Of a stretch of DNA of 64,000 nucleotides, positions 16,640 through 27,133 are shown one piece after another (position 1 is the first letter of the stretch; every line of letters begins with the position of its first letter). This DNA comes from Roseiarcus sp963835955. GTDB lineage: Bacteria > Pseudomonadota > Alphaproteobacteria > Rhizobiales > Beijerinckiaceae. The notes under the pieces were generated by a model. The model worked only from the letters and a program-made list of their open reading frames with translations, was not told the origin of the DNA and did not search any database. The stretch lies in NCBI GenBank assembly GCA_963835955.1, contig CAWIHZ010000005.1:620001-684000 (forward strand). Reading direction: 5' to 3'. Both the position numbers and the translations under genes were made by a program.

Positions 16640-19600
16640 CTAGGGACTGTTTTGGGCGCTGAGGCCGACAAATCGGTTCCTGTCCCCGCCGCACACCCAA
16701 GTCGAGGCGCCGACGCGGAGCAATTCGACCTGCAAGTCTCCCTTAGGCTCGAACAGATCGTCCCGAACCTCGACGCGTCCGCCCTCATGGACGACGCCCA
16801 GCAGCGCATAGGCGGCCGAGAGCATCCGCGCGGCCGAGCCGGTGTACCATGACCAACCGCCCCGCCCGCCATGACCCCAGCCCTGGTAAATGTCGGCCGG
16901 CTGCTGAATGGGAATGAGTCCGTAGATCGCAATGCGCTCGGGATCAGTCTTTTTCAGCGGCGAGATCTTCTCGAAAATCTCAAACGCGCGCGCGCTCAGG
17001 CGTCGGGCCTTCTTCTCGTCGCCGTTCGCGCGGGCCGAAGCGGCCAAGCGGGTAAACCCGTCGACGATCCAGGACGCGCCGTGACTGTATTGGCCGCCGT
17101 TCTCACGAACGCCGGGCGGGTAGTCGGCGATGCGGCCGGGATAGGGCTGCGAATGCTCATAAAACGGAGTTTCGAGCAGGAGCACGCGGTCGGGCAGCTC
17201 GATGCTCTTCAGGCCGCCTTCGATCGCGGCTAGAGCGCGCTCGTCGTCGCAGGCGCCCGAATAGGCCGCCCAACCGGTCGTCATCGCGTTGGGGACGGCG
17301 ACAAGGCTTCCGTCGTCGGCGAAGTCGAGTGCGTAATGGTCGCCCCGCCAGCCAACCTCCAGAGCCTTGCGCTGTCCGACGAGGGCCTCCTCGCATCGCG
17401 CCGCGAAGGTTTCGTCGCCTTTGCTCCGCGCTAGCGGGACAAAGCTTTCGAGCACGTTGGCGAGAAAAAAGCCCATCCATACGCTGGTGCCGATCCCCAG
17501 CCGTCCGAGCACATCGATGCCATCGTTCCAGTCGCCGGCGCGCAGCAGCGGCAGACCATTCTCGCCGAGGTGCTCGAGCGTATAAGCGATGGCGAGGCGC
17601 GCGTGCTCGTAGACAGTCGCGCTCTCGCGCGAGACGCGCGGCATGACGATCCAGGTGTCCTCGTTTTCGGGAACCGGTTCGGCCTCGAGAAACGGCGTGG
17701 TCTCGTCGAGCACGCTTTGATCTCCCAGTTCGCGCACATAGTGCATGAGAACATATGGCAGCCAGAGGTGAGGGTCGCTTGCCTTGGTCCGTTGGCCGAG
17801 GCCCGTTCCGCCATTTGGCGCGCGATGCCACCACTTGAGGACGTCGCCTTCGCGAAACTGCTGGCTGGCGTGCAGCACGATCTGGGCGCGCGCCAGGCGA
17901 GGCTCGATCAGAATCAAAGGCAGCACGTCCTGCAGCTGATCGCGATAGCCGGTTGCGCCGCCGCGCTGGTTCGGCCCGACACGGCCGAACAGTCGCGAAG
18001 CGTACAGCTGGTACGGCAGCCAGGTGTTGATAAGCCGGTCGAAGTCCGGGCGATTGGTGCGGACTTCGACCTTGCCCAACCGCTCGGCCCAAGACGCGCG
18101 GGTCGCGATTAGCTCAGCCTCCGCGTTGGAGACCCCCACGCGCGATGCGGCCGCCAGCGCCTCGTCACGGGTCGGCGCTTGGCCGAACACGATCGCGATC
18201 TTCGCCTCGCCCCCTGGCGCAAGCGCGATTTCGGTGCAAAAAACGGCCACCCGCCGCCCGTCGTCGCGCGCCGCTCCGTCGGCGGCGCCCGTCTCAACCA
18301 TCGCAGGAGTGTGGACGTTGCGTCCAGGGCCGCCAAAAAAACGCGCCCGGATCGTTTCGGTCGCTGGCGCAATAATGCTCGTGGCGGCGAAAGCGAAGCC
18401 CTGCTCAAAGTCGTTTCGCGGATTATTGAACAGCAGCGTCGCGCCAACGGTCTCATCGTTGATCTTGTCGACGCTCTCGTTAGGGCTCTCCTCAAGCGCA
18501 AGATCGAAGAACGGCGCGACCCGCAGGCGCTTGTCGCTCGCTCCGGAATTGCGCAAGGTCAGGATTCGCGTGTCCCCCGGATAGTCGGCTGAGACAAAGA
18601 CGACATACTCCATCGTCAGATCGCCGCGCGCCTTGGCGAAGGTCGCGACTCCCGGCTCATAGACGACTTCATGCGTCGCGTCGTCGCGCTGGAATGGCGC
18701 AAATCCGGGCGCGTCCGTCTCGCCAGTATCGAGGTCGCGCACGTAGACGATCTGCCCGGGCTGGACGACAGTGGAACTGTCGAATCGGAAGGCGGTGAGG
18801 CCGTTTTGGCGCGCATTGCCGAAGGCCGAGAAAATCTCGCCGTCGTTTGACACCATCGTCGCCATCCCGAGTTCATTCGCCATTACGTGCGCCCAGGGGC
18901 GCGGCGTGCGGTGGGTCAGCCGCAGGGCCTCGCCGCCGACCGAGAATCCGAAGGGCCAGCGCGTCGGGAGCGCTGGCGACGGCTCGACGGCCCTTGTTTC
19001 ATATAGCCGCAGCTGAAGATCGGGCTCGGGCAAGGCGGCAAGGCCAAACCGGCGAGCAACCAATTCGCTCGCCCAGACCGCGTTGTCGGAACGGCCAATA
19101 ATGAACTCGGCCTCGGCTACGCCGTTAGCGGCGAGCGTCAGCTCAAGGGTGAAACTGGCGGCGGGATCAAATGTCCAGAGCTTGCCCTCATCGTCGAGCT
19201 TCCGCCAGCGCCACGGTTCACAACCCGTCGGGTTGGCGAGCGACCCTTCGCCAAGAAAACGGGTGCGCGAGTCCTCGTAGCCGACGAGCTCGGCCCCGAC
19301 GCCCGGCTTGACGGCGAAGAACGAGGTCTCGCCGCGGCTGGCGCGCGCCGATCGCAAGAGCCGGTTGCGCGCAAGGATCGCGCCGAGTCCGCGCACAAAC
19401 ATGGTCTCGACGTGCATGCCGGCGAAATCGAGATCGCGAGCGTAGGCGCTCGTTTCAATGCCTGCGATTTCGCAAAAGCTCGTTAGACGCAGCCTGCGCG
19501 CGCGGCCGGACTTATCCTCGAGACGGATTCGCCAGCTCGAGACGGCGCCGAGCGCGTCGGGCGCAATCTCCATCCGCGCCTCGATATCGTTCAACGTGTG

Positions 19601-22115
19601 GGTAATCGCGAGGCGGTTGAAGCCTATCTCCTCGAGACGATAGGCTCCCGCGCGCCGAGTTGGCTCGAAGCCGATCGACCATGGGGCGTCGCCCGCCTCG
19701 CTGACATAAAAGAAATGGCCACGGGACTGCAGGGGATCCAGCGGCCGACGGATGAGATCAATCGGCGCGCCGCCGCGCTCGGCGCCCAATACGAACGCCG
19801 CGCCGCGACCATCGCGAAGGATTTCGACGCCGACGGCGCCATTGTTGAAGACGTAACGGTCGGGCCGCTGACCAAGGGCGAGCGGCGCGCCCGCCAGCCA
19901 AGGCGAGGGCGTTCCACGCTTTCGGCGCGTTCGAGCCACGACCGCGACCGACCCCGCCGCGATCGCCGCAACGGCCGCGGCATAGGCGAACGCCAGCGTC
20001 TTGATCGCTTCGGGCATAGGGGCGCCGCTGCGCGCGAGCGTCTCAGCTCCTGTCCAGGCCTTGTCCCATTCCGTTCCGCGCGGGATATAAAAGGGGATCA
20101 GAAGGGGCGCCCAGGTGCCAAAGCGGCGAATGCCATCGGGAATGGCGCGCGTTCGCCCGTTGTGGCCAACGAAACGCGCGGCGGCCTCGTCCGCGCGGTC
20201 GCCTCCGAGAAACGACAGATTGACGAGGCTTGCGACCCGCAAACCCATGTGATCGAACCATATGAGGATCCGCAGCCAGTCGTATGCCAGCAGCCCGAGA
20301 AACATCATCAGGCTGAACTGGCGGAAGCTGGCTGGGCTCTGGGTGACGTCAGCCCCGACGGCGACGATGGACCGGACCGCGCCGTCCTGGTTGTACCAGG
20401 TCGGGCTCGGCGATTGACGCAGGAACGAATTGATGATCGGGGACATCCACAGACCCCAGCGCAGCACGCGCACGGCCTGTTCGACGAGTCCTTCAACTCC
20501 CCGCGCGGTGACCAGGTTCTGGATCGGCCGCAGGCTTTTCTGCAGGGCTGCGTCGAGCAGCACATAATTGATCGAGAACAGTGGGGCGGCGAGCGACCAG
20601 TTGATGACTCCAGCCACGGATTCCGCCCAGAAAAGCCTGACGCCGCCTGCGACCTCGCCAAGGTTGATCATGCCGTACTTGTTGAAAATCGGATAGGTGG
20701 TGAAGTCTCCGAGCCGCCGGCCGTCAAGGCGATAATTGACGTCGGCGTAAGCCCAGAATTTGTTGACGACGACCTGAACCTGCGGCGCGTCGAAATACCA
20801 GCCCAGCGCTCCAGCCACAACTCCGCCGAGCACCGCGCCGAGCGCGTAGAGCCGCCAGGTCTGCAGCTTGCCGCGAACGCCGGCGGCGACGCTCCAGGCG
20901 TCGAACGCGAGGTCGACGCCAGCGTAGCAAAGCGCTCCGACGGCGAACATGGCGAAGAAGCGTGCGCCGCCGTTGTCCGCCGAGAGGTCGCTCCCGTAGG
21001 CGAGCGCGAGACCAACCCCGGCGACAATGCCACGCGCAGGCGAGCGGGGATCGAGGTAGGCGGCCTTCAGACGGCCAAAGAACGGCGGGGTCCCGTCGGC
21101 GCTGGCCAAGATCGTTTTGGCGAGCGGAAATAGCAGCGCGCCGCCGAGCGCGCCGACGGCGAGGGCATTGCGAACTCAAGAACGCCCCGGCGCCCGGCGC
21201 GCGCAGCGCCAGAGCGGCGATCAGGATGAATCCCATGAACAGCGCGCCATAGATCGCGCCTTTGACGAAGCCCGTGCGCCAATGGCCCCATACGGCGTCA
21301 AAGCTTGGCGGGCGGTCGCCGAGCCAATCGAGCAAGATTCCCGTCATCAGATAGACGATCGCCCACAGGCCCCCTTGCGCGAGCGCGGCGCAGGCGCTGG
21401 AAAAGACGATCGCCAGGATGGGCTGGGGGACAAGCTGTGCGGCGTTCGCAAACAGCGGAGTCACCGCGGCGACCGCCCCGCTCAGCGCAAATAACGCGTG
21501 GGTCCGTGCTGATCCGGGCAGCCGATTGACGCTTACGAGGCTGATCAGAATCAGCGTCGCTTCGCCGAGAAACCACAACGTAAGCCATCGTCCGATCACG
21601 ACCTGTGCGGCGAATGGCAGAGCGGCGCGCCTTGTCACGAAAGCGCCAATCTCGGCCATATGCCAATCGGCGCCGACCACCAAAAGGAGGTTGAATAAGA
21701 AGGGAGTCGCAATCAGGCTGAACGCCTCGATCAAGCGAAGCCCGCGAAAGCCTCCGATCAAGGCCATGATCGCGCCGCCTGCGTAGATCGTCAGAGCGAT
21801 CGTCGCGCCGGGGGTGTCGAAGCGCGCCGCGTCGACCCACGGTCCCGGCAAGAGCCAGAAGCCTTGCGCGTCATTGCGCAAATACGCGAAGATGGCGAAA
21901 GCGGCCGCGTCGAACCCGATCAAGACGTTGGAGAACGGGCGCTCCGAGAAAACCGCGCGCAGCACGGCGAGGCCCCCCGCGCCGGCGATCGCAGCGAAGA
22001 TCGGTTCGCGCGCCAGGACCGACGCATAGAACCCCATGGCGACAAGCGCCAGACCGGACAGCGTCGAAAGCGGCGGCGGAACAGATAGGCGAGCGTTCGG
22101 GGCCGTAACGTCCAT
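16640..22115 (-). CDS. Giant membrane protein with a GH94-like (GT36/NdvB C-terminal type) domain, one frameshift
   Basis: From the ATG at 22115 this encodes about 1,825 residues if one frame change near 21170 is repaired; downstream of it 1,489 residues are uninterrupted. The first ~700 residues hold many membrane helices, the last ending in ARTRRKR. The rest resembles the C-terminal phosphorylase part of cyclic beta-1,2-glucan synthase: paired carbohydrate-binding beta-sandwich segments, then an alpha/alpha barrel with RLFGRVGPNQRGG, RAGDWNDGID (the general-acid Asp of GH94), GGQYSHGASW and GGWSWYTGSAARM. No glycosyltransferase (GT84) domain is present. It probably acts on beta-glucans at the envelope; opgG/D lies about 2.4 kb from its start. 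The shift lies in a transmembrane stretch and reads on cleanly as LSS then NALAVGALGGA, so a sequence error is likely. Confidence 0.82.
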
Positions 22116-22474
22116 CTTTTGCGCGCTCCTGCTCCAACTTCCACCAACGCCAACCGAGCGCCGCCCGTCGCACTCAGCAGATTCTGCGCGTCAGCGCTCA
22201 TTTCCGCCGACGTTGCGGCGCCAGTCGCTCGGGCGACGCGCTCTTTAGAAACGGCTACGAGCGGATACGCGGAAAGCTTACGCATCGGAAATCAACAAGT
22301 CCCGGTAATGGGCGCGGTTATTCCTTGCGGATTGCGTCCTGAGTCGCAAGCCCGAGACGCCGCCGCCGCATGGCGCCTCACAAGCGCCCAAGATGGCGCC
22401 TAGGCGTAAGCTGTTGCGTAAGGATTTCACGCCGAGGCGTCGTGCGCGCGGCTGGACGATGGGGAGTCCCCGGC
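22116..22474. other. Gene-free gap upstream of the GH94 membrane protein
   Basis: This 359-base gap separates two divergent genes, the GH94-like membrane protein and the porin-like small protein. I see no convincing gene, RNA or repeat in it. It must hold the promoters for both. Confidence 0.4.
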
Positions 22475-22699
22475 ATGGGCGTTGAGCGTCGGATTGGGTT
22501 TGTCGTAGCGGCATTATTGGCTGGCGTGAGCATTGCCAGCGCGGCCGAGTTGCCCGCGCGGAGCAAGAAGGTGAAGCCGGCCGAAACCGTCAAACATTGC
22601 GACATCGCGGGTTCGCCGGGCGTTCTGGCGGCCAATGGCGTCTGCGTCAGGATCAGCGGATATATTTCGGCCGGCGTCGGCGTGAGGCAGTTGAAATAG
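22475..22699 (+). CDS. Small exported protein resembling only the N-terminus of an alphaproteobacterial porin
   Basis: The 74-residue product has a signal peptide (VVAALLAGVSIASA, cleavage after about residue 23) and then ELPARSKKVKPAETVKHC...GVCVRISGYISAGVGV. That is the start pattern of Hyphomicrobiales porins, in which a Cys pair (here Cys42 and Cys57) precedes the first beta-strand, but the frame stops after one strand and no continuation is found in the other frames. Either a porin gene has been truncated or this is a stand-alone short protein. Confidence 0.55.
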   Translation: MGVERRIGFVVAALLAGVSIASAAELPARSKKVKPAETVKHCDIAGSPGVLAANGVCVRISGYISAGVGVRQLK

Positions 22700-22801
22700 T
22701 CTGCCATAATTCGCGCGTTCCGCGTGGCCGATCTCCACAGAAATCATCACATCCGATCAGCCCGCCTTGTCGTCGGATCGTCCTGCGGTCTAAACGTGGC
22801 C

Positions 22802-23266
22802 ATGAACAAGAAAGCCGCGCCCGCCTTCACTCATCTGGGCAAGCCTTCGCGAATTCCTCCCATGCCGGACGCGAAGACGCTCGACCGCGCGCCGAATCCG
22901 CACGCTGACGCCGACTACATCGCCCGTTTCGCCGTGCCCGAGTTCACCTCGCTCTGCCCGATGACCGGGCAACCAGACTTCGCCCATCTCGTCATCGATT
23001 ACGCCCCGGACAAGTGGATCGCGGAGTCGAAATCGTTGAAGCTTTATCTCGCGAGTTTCCGCAACCACGGCGCGTTTCATGAAGATTGCACGGTGCGCAT
23101 CGGCAAGGATCTCGTGGGGCTGCTCGAGCCCCGCTGGCTGAGAATCGGCGGCTATTGGTTCCCGCGCGGAGGCATTCCGATCGACGTCTTCTGGCAATTC
23201 GGCAAACTGCCCAAGGGCGCCTGGGTTCCCGACCAGGGCGTCGCGCCCTATCGAGGACGCGGGTGA
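22802..23266 (+). CDS. queF: NADPH-dependent 7-cyano-7-deazaguanine reductase
   Basis: QueF reduces preQ0 to preQ1 in queuosine biosynthesis, in the cytosol. The 154-residue protein is of the short, single-domain type. Cys52 (SLCPMTGQPDF) forms the thioimide with substrate and Asp59 is the proton donor; YLASFRNHGAFHED is the characteristic NADPH-binding QueF motif. I chose the ATG at 22802 because it gives the normal length; the frame is open upstream. No other queuosine genes are adjacent. Confidence 0.95.
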   Translation: MNKKAAPAFTHLGKPSRIPPMPDAKTLDRAPNPHADADYIARFAVPEFTSLCPMTGQPDFAHLVIDYAPDKWIAESKSLKLYLASFRNHGAFHEDCTVRIGKDLVGLLEPRWLRIGGYWFPRGGIPIDVFWQFGKLPKGAWVPDQGVAPYRGRG

Positions 23267-23542
23267 CGGGCGCGGGCGGGACGCCTCGGTTTCAGCGCGG
23301 CAATTCGGCCTAGCGGGGCGAGTGAAATTCGTTGTCGCCGCGTCGGGCGGCATAGGCATGCCGAGCGCGTCATCCGCCAGAAGCGGTCGGTTTCGCGTGG
23401 TCTGAATTCCGGTCATTCCGCTTGCGAGTTTCGTGACCGACCCCTTGGACGGGCCCCGCGCCTGGATTTCTCGTGACCTCGGTTGACCAAAATCGCCGGC
23501 GCTGCGAGAGAAATCGAGGCCGAATCCAGGGAGCTTAGATCG

Positions 23543-24217
23543 ATGCGCATCGACCCAGTGTTTCTGTTCGACCTCGACGGCACGCTCGTGGACAGCGTCT
23601 ATCAGCACGTGCTGGCGTGGAAGGAGGCCCTCGACAGCGAAGGCGTTGAGCTGTCGGTGTGGCGCATCCACCGAAAGATCGGCATGAGCGGGGGCCTCTT
23701 CACAAACCAGCTCATCCGGGAAACCGGCGTCGACCTGAGCGAGGATCGCATTGAGCGACTGCGTCATACGCATGCGGCCGCCTATCGTCGGATGGCGGAC
23801 CGGATTCGCCCGCTGCCCGGCGCGCGGGAACTATTGTCGTGGCTCAGCGCCGCAGGGCTGCGATGGGCGATCGCGACCAGCGGTCGGATGGAGACGGCGG
23901 CCGTCAACCTCCAGGCGCTCGGCGTCGATCCGGCGCGCATGCCGGTGGTCACCCGCGATCAGGTCAAATACGCCAAGCCCGATCCCGACCTGTTTCTCGC
24001 CGCTGCGGAGCGATTGAACGCGCCGATCGAGACCGCCGTCGTGGTCGGCGACAGCATCTGGGACATGCTTGCGGCGGCGCGTTGCCGAGCGCTCGGCGTG
24101 GGTTTGCTTTGCGGCGGATACGGCGCCAGCGAACTCCAGCAGGCGTCGGCCTTCCGTGTTTACGAGGACCCGGCCGATCTTCTTCTCCACATCGATGAGC
24201 TTGGCGGCCGCCGCTGA
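23543..24217 (+). CDS. HAD-family hydrolase (phosphoglycolate phosphatase-like)
   Basis: The 224-residue protein has all four HAD motifs: DLDGTLVDS with Asp10 and Asp12, IATSGR, YAKPDPD with the motif III Lys, and VVGDSIWDM with the motif IV Asp. The cap inserted between motifs I and II is helical (subclass I), as in phosphoglycolate and beta-phosphoglucomutase-like phosphatases. The substrate is unknown. The ATG at 23543 puts motif I at the usual distance from the N-terminus. Confidence 0.9.
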   Translation: MRIDPVFLFDLDGTLVDSVYQHVLAWKEALDSEGVELSVWRIHRKIGMSGGLFTNQLIRETGVDLSEDRIERLRHTHAAAYRRMADRIRPLPGARELLSWLSAAGLRWAIATSGRMETAAVNLQALGVDPARMPVVTRDQVKYAKPDPDLFLAAAERLNAPIETAVVVGDSIWDMLAAARCRALGVGLLCGGYGASELQQASAFRVYEDPADLLLHIDELGGRR

Positions 24218-24242
24218 AGGATTCTCCAATCGCGCCCCGAAG

Positions 24243-24452
24243 CTAGCCCAAACCCCTCGTCTGGACCAAATCGGATGTCCGCCAGAAGCGGCCTCGAACC
24301 AAGTTTCGCGGACCGGCGATTGCGAGTCCTGGCGCTCTTTGGCGCGGCGGACTGAGAAGGCCGGCGATGGAAAGGCCGCTGGCGACCAGCGCATTGATCG
24401 CGCTGATCCATGAAGCAAGGCGCAGGGCGAACGATTGATCGCGCCGATCCAT
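24243..24452 (-). pseudogene. Possible truncated small membrane protein gene
   Basis: A GGAAG box precedes the ATG at 24452, and the first 35 residues (FALRLASWISAINALVASGLS) form one membrane helix of a kind I recall from short uncharacterised rhizobial membrane proteins. The frame then runs into basic, low-information sequence and stops at 70 residues. This looks like the N-terminal remnant of a longer gene, but support is weak. Confidence 0.3.
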
Positions 24453-24496
24453 GAGTTTTCTTCCGGTCGCGCCTGATCGAAGTCTCGGCGTCCTGT

Positions 24497-26071
24497 TCAC
24501 GCCCGCCAGGGGAAAGTCCACGTCTCCGTCAGCGCCTTTGCGCCGGCCCGCAGAAAGACCCGCAGATCGCTGCTCTGGCCCTTGTCGACGGTTAGGTCGA
24601 CGCCGGCGCGAAAGCCGCGGACGTGGGCGTTGGGGGTGAGAAAAGTGCGCAGGATTCGTCCGTTCGAGGCCGTGGCCACCACCTGCACCAGCGACGGGTC
24701 GCTGAAATAATAGGAAAGGTCGCCGCCCGAGAAATCGATCAGGAACCGCGTGGCCCCCGGCGGGGGAGCCTCCGCCGCGCCAAGCGCGCGCGGCGGCACG
24801 CGGAACGTCGCGACCGTGCGCCCTCCCGGCGTCAGACTCTGATCCGTCGAGAGCGTCGTGATGCGGTAGCCATAAGTGAGGGATTTCCCGGCCACGAACT
24901 CGTTTTTCGGCTCCCAGGCGACGACGATGTTGTCGTTGGTCTCGCTGTCAGTGGGAAGCTCCACCAGTTCTACCCGGCCCTCGCCCCAGCCTTCGTGCGG
25001 CTCGATCCAATAACTGGGTCTCAGCTCATAGGCGAGTTCAAGATCCTGATAGTCGTCGAAGTTCCGGTCGCGTTGCAAAAGCCCGTAACCGCGCGGGTTC
25101 ATGTCGGTGAATGTCGAAACGACCGGCGCGACAGGATTACTGAGCGGGCGCCAAATCCATTCGCCGGCGCCAGTGTGCATGAGCAGGCCATCCGAGTCGT
25201 GCAATTCGCCGCGAAAATCGTCGGCGAGGCGGTGATCGTTCTTGCCGACGAAAAACATCGAGGAGAGCGGCGCCAGTCCTGCCACGGGAACCGCCTTGCG
25301 CGCGAACAGGGTGACGCTCGTCTCGATGTAGGTCTCCTGGCCGGGCACAAGGTCGAAGTGGAAGGCGCCGGTGGCCGATTCGCCATCGAGCAGCGCGTAA
25401 ATGTTGATATGCTCGGCGGTCGGGTCCGGCGTCTCGATCCAGAATTCGCGGAAGAACGGAAATTCCTCATTCGGACGCGCGCCTTTGCCAATGGCGAGGC
25501 CCCGCGCCGACAGGCCGTAGCGCTGACCGCGGCCGAGAAAGCGGAAATAGCTAGCGCCGAGAAACGAGATCACTTCGTCCCAGACGTGCGGCGCGTTGAT
25601 CGGAAATCGGAGCCGGAATCCGGCGAAGCCGAGATTGACCGGCAAGGCGCCCTCGATCTTGTTGCGCCCATAGTCGAACAGGTTGGCCGCATAGGGAACG
25701 GGCGCCGGGATGCCGTGGCGCAGCACGTTGATGACGACGGGACGCTTGTAAAGATGGCCCAGATGGAACAGTTCCAGGCGGAAGTTCGCCGCCGGCTCTC
25801 CAAACAGCTGCTTGTCGGGCTTGAAACGGATATCGCGCCAGGCGTCGAAATCGAGATTCGCCAGGCCGTCGGGCAACGGCGGAATCGTGGCGTCGTATGG
25901 CGCGGCGGCGAGGCCGCGGGCGCGCTTGACAACATCCGGATAGGCGAACGGCGTCGGACCTCCAGCTGCGGCCCGCGGCGCGTCTGTCTGAGCGCGCGCA
26001 TGGGCGACGAGCCGCGGGCCCGAGGCGGCGGCAGCGCCGACAATCAGCGCGCGGCGGGACAATTCGTGCAT
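24497..26071 (-). CDS. Periplasmic glucan biosynthesis protein, OpgG/OpgD family
   Basis: The 524-residue protein starts MHELSRRALIVGAAAASG, a Tat-type signal, which within this family is typical of OpgD; the body then follows the MdoG pattern: FRLELFHLGHLYKRPV, GASYFRFLGRGQRYGLSARG, FPFFREFWIE and LAYELRPSYWIEP. These proteins shape the backbone and branches of osmoregulated periplasmic glucans after synthesis by OpgH. No opgH is in the window. The closest glucan-related gene is the GH94-like membrane protein about 2.4 kb away. I chose the ATG at 26071; the frame is open 96 bases further but without a signal sequence there. Confidence 0.93.
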   Translation of the reverse strand: MHELSRRALIVGAAAASGPRLVAHARAQTDAPRAAAGGPTPFAYPDVVKRARGLAAAPYDATIPPLPDGLANLDFDAWRDIRFKPDKQLFGEPAANFRLELFHLGHLYKRPVVINVLRHGIPAPVPYAANLFDYGRNKIEGALPVNLGFAGFRLRFPINAPHVWDEVISFLGASYFRFLGRGQRYGLSARGLAIGKGARPNEEFPFFREFWIETPDPTAEHINIYALLDGESATGAFHFDLVPGQETYIETSVTLFARKAVPVAGLAPLSSMFFVGKNDHRLADDFRGELHDSDGLLMHTGAGEWIWRPLSNPVAPVVSTFTDMNPRGYGLLQRDRNFDDYQDLELAYELRPSYWIEPHEGWGEGRVELVELPTDSETNDNIVVAWEPKNEFVAGKSLTYGYRITTLSTDQSLTPGGRTVATFRVPPRALGAAEAPPPGATRFLIDFSGGDLSYYFSDPSLVQVVATASNGRILRTFLTPNAHVRGFRAGVDLTVDKGQSSDLRVFLRAGAKALTETWTFPWRA

Positions 26072-26157
26072 AGGCGTCGTTCGGGCAGGGGAAATATCTG
26101 TACCGGGCGTAACCCGCGACCGTGGCGAAAGCAACCCGTCGCCTCGCCGTAAAGGCG

Positions 26158-26781
26158 TCACGGCCAAGGTCCGAACCCGTAACCGGGATTGAATACGCGC
26201 GCCTCCAGACCCATGCTGAAATTCGGCGTGATCTGATATTTTACCCCGACGCCGACCGTGCCGACCGCCTGAACCGCGCCCGGCCCGGAAAAGACGCTAT
26301 TGATCGCCTCGCTCGCATTGAGCGCTCCGCCGCCGAAGCGCGTAGGCCTGATGAAATCGACGCCGGTGATGACATAGGGCGTCACCTGGCCGAAGTTATA
26401 GCCGACGGTCGCTTCTCCGCCCGCGAAGGCGGAGCCGCTGAATTGGGTGAATCGTGGGCTCGACCAGAGAGAGGGCATGTACCCAGTCGAGGCCCTGAGC
26501 CCTAACACCACGCCGTTGTCGAACGCATGATCGTAGCCGAGATAGGCCTCGCCTCCGAAGCCGCCCTTGACCCCCTTGCCGCCCCAGGCCGAAACGCCGG
26601 AGCCCACATAGAGGCCGGACCAGGGGTTGGGCGCCACGTCCGTGCGGCTCGGCGTCAGCGCCGGGAAGCTCGACGGAGCATTCGGCAGATCCGCAGCGGC
26701 GGCCGGCGCGGGCGGAAAGCCGACCGCCGTGGCGCAGACGCCGGGGACTAGGAGGGAAAGAAATATGGCCTTACGCATCAT
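26158..26781 (-). CDS. Outer-membrane beta-barrel protein (Omp25/OmpW-like porin family)
   Basis: The 207-residue protein starts with two Met codons at 26781, has a signal peptide with a proline/alanine-rich end (PPAPAAAADLP), then WSGLYVGSGVSAWGG and alternating strands ending MGLEARVFNPGYGFG. This resembles the small eight-stranded barrels common in Hyphomicrobiales. The terminal residue is Pro after Trp, not the usual Phe, which is unusual for a barrel C-terminus. It starts about 190 bases from the tRNA gene and runs the other way. Confidence 0.8.
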   Translation of the reverse strand: MMRKAIFLSLLVPGVCATAVGFPPAPAAAADLPNAPSSFPALTPSRTDVAPNPWSGLYVGSGVSAWGGKGVKGGFGGEAYLGYDHAFDNGVVLGLRASTGYMPSLWSSPRFTQFSGSAFAGGEATVGYNFGQVTPYVITGVDFIRPTRFGGGALNASEAINSVFSGPGAVQAVGTVGVGVKYQITPNFSMGLEARVFNPGYGFGPWP

Positions 26782-26973
26782 TCCAAAATTTATAGCACGA
26801 GTCGCGGCGTTCGTAATGCAGTCCAAATTGCGGCATTTTGATTGCGGCGAATGGACGCCCGCGGGCCTCTGCGTCAGCGCTTTTGACTGGCCAAAACCGG
26901 GCGATCCCCCGGCTGGACAAGCCCCGACCGGGCGCCTATAAGCCGCCATTCGCTTCGCCCCATAAGGTCCGGC

Positions 26974-27049
26974 GCCCAGGTAGCTCAGTTGGTAGAGCAT
27001 GCGACTGAAAATCGCAGTGTCGGTGGTTCGATTCCGCCCCTGGGCACCA
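26974..27049 (+). tRNA. tRNA-Phe (anticodon GAA)
   Basis: The acceptor arms GCCCAGG and CCTGGGC pair over 7 bp, the anticodon stem TGCGA/TCGCA encloses the loop CTGAAAA, and GGTTCGATTCC forms the T arm. The anticodon GAA is at 27007-27009, position 34 to 36. The gene is 76 bases and encodes its own CCA end. Confidence 0.97.
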
Positions 27050-27133
27050 TCTTCCCATCGGAAAAAATAGCCGCCAGCCGCCCCAGAAAGTCGAAGTCGC
27101 GGATTGAGCGGCGGCGCGACCGCCCGCTGACGA

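Noticed and set aside
19598..21133. Long plus-strand open frame opposite the GH94 protein
   Set aside because: Shadow frame of the minus-strand gene with no domain pattern.
24623..26152. Long plus-strand open frame opposite opgG
   Set aside because: Shadow of a gene with full OpgG/D motifs.
26974..27049. tRNA-Phe as an integration site for a mobile element
   Set aside because: No integrase, partial tRNA duplicate or composition break was found beside it.
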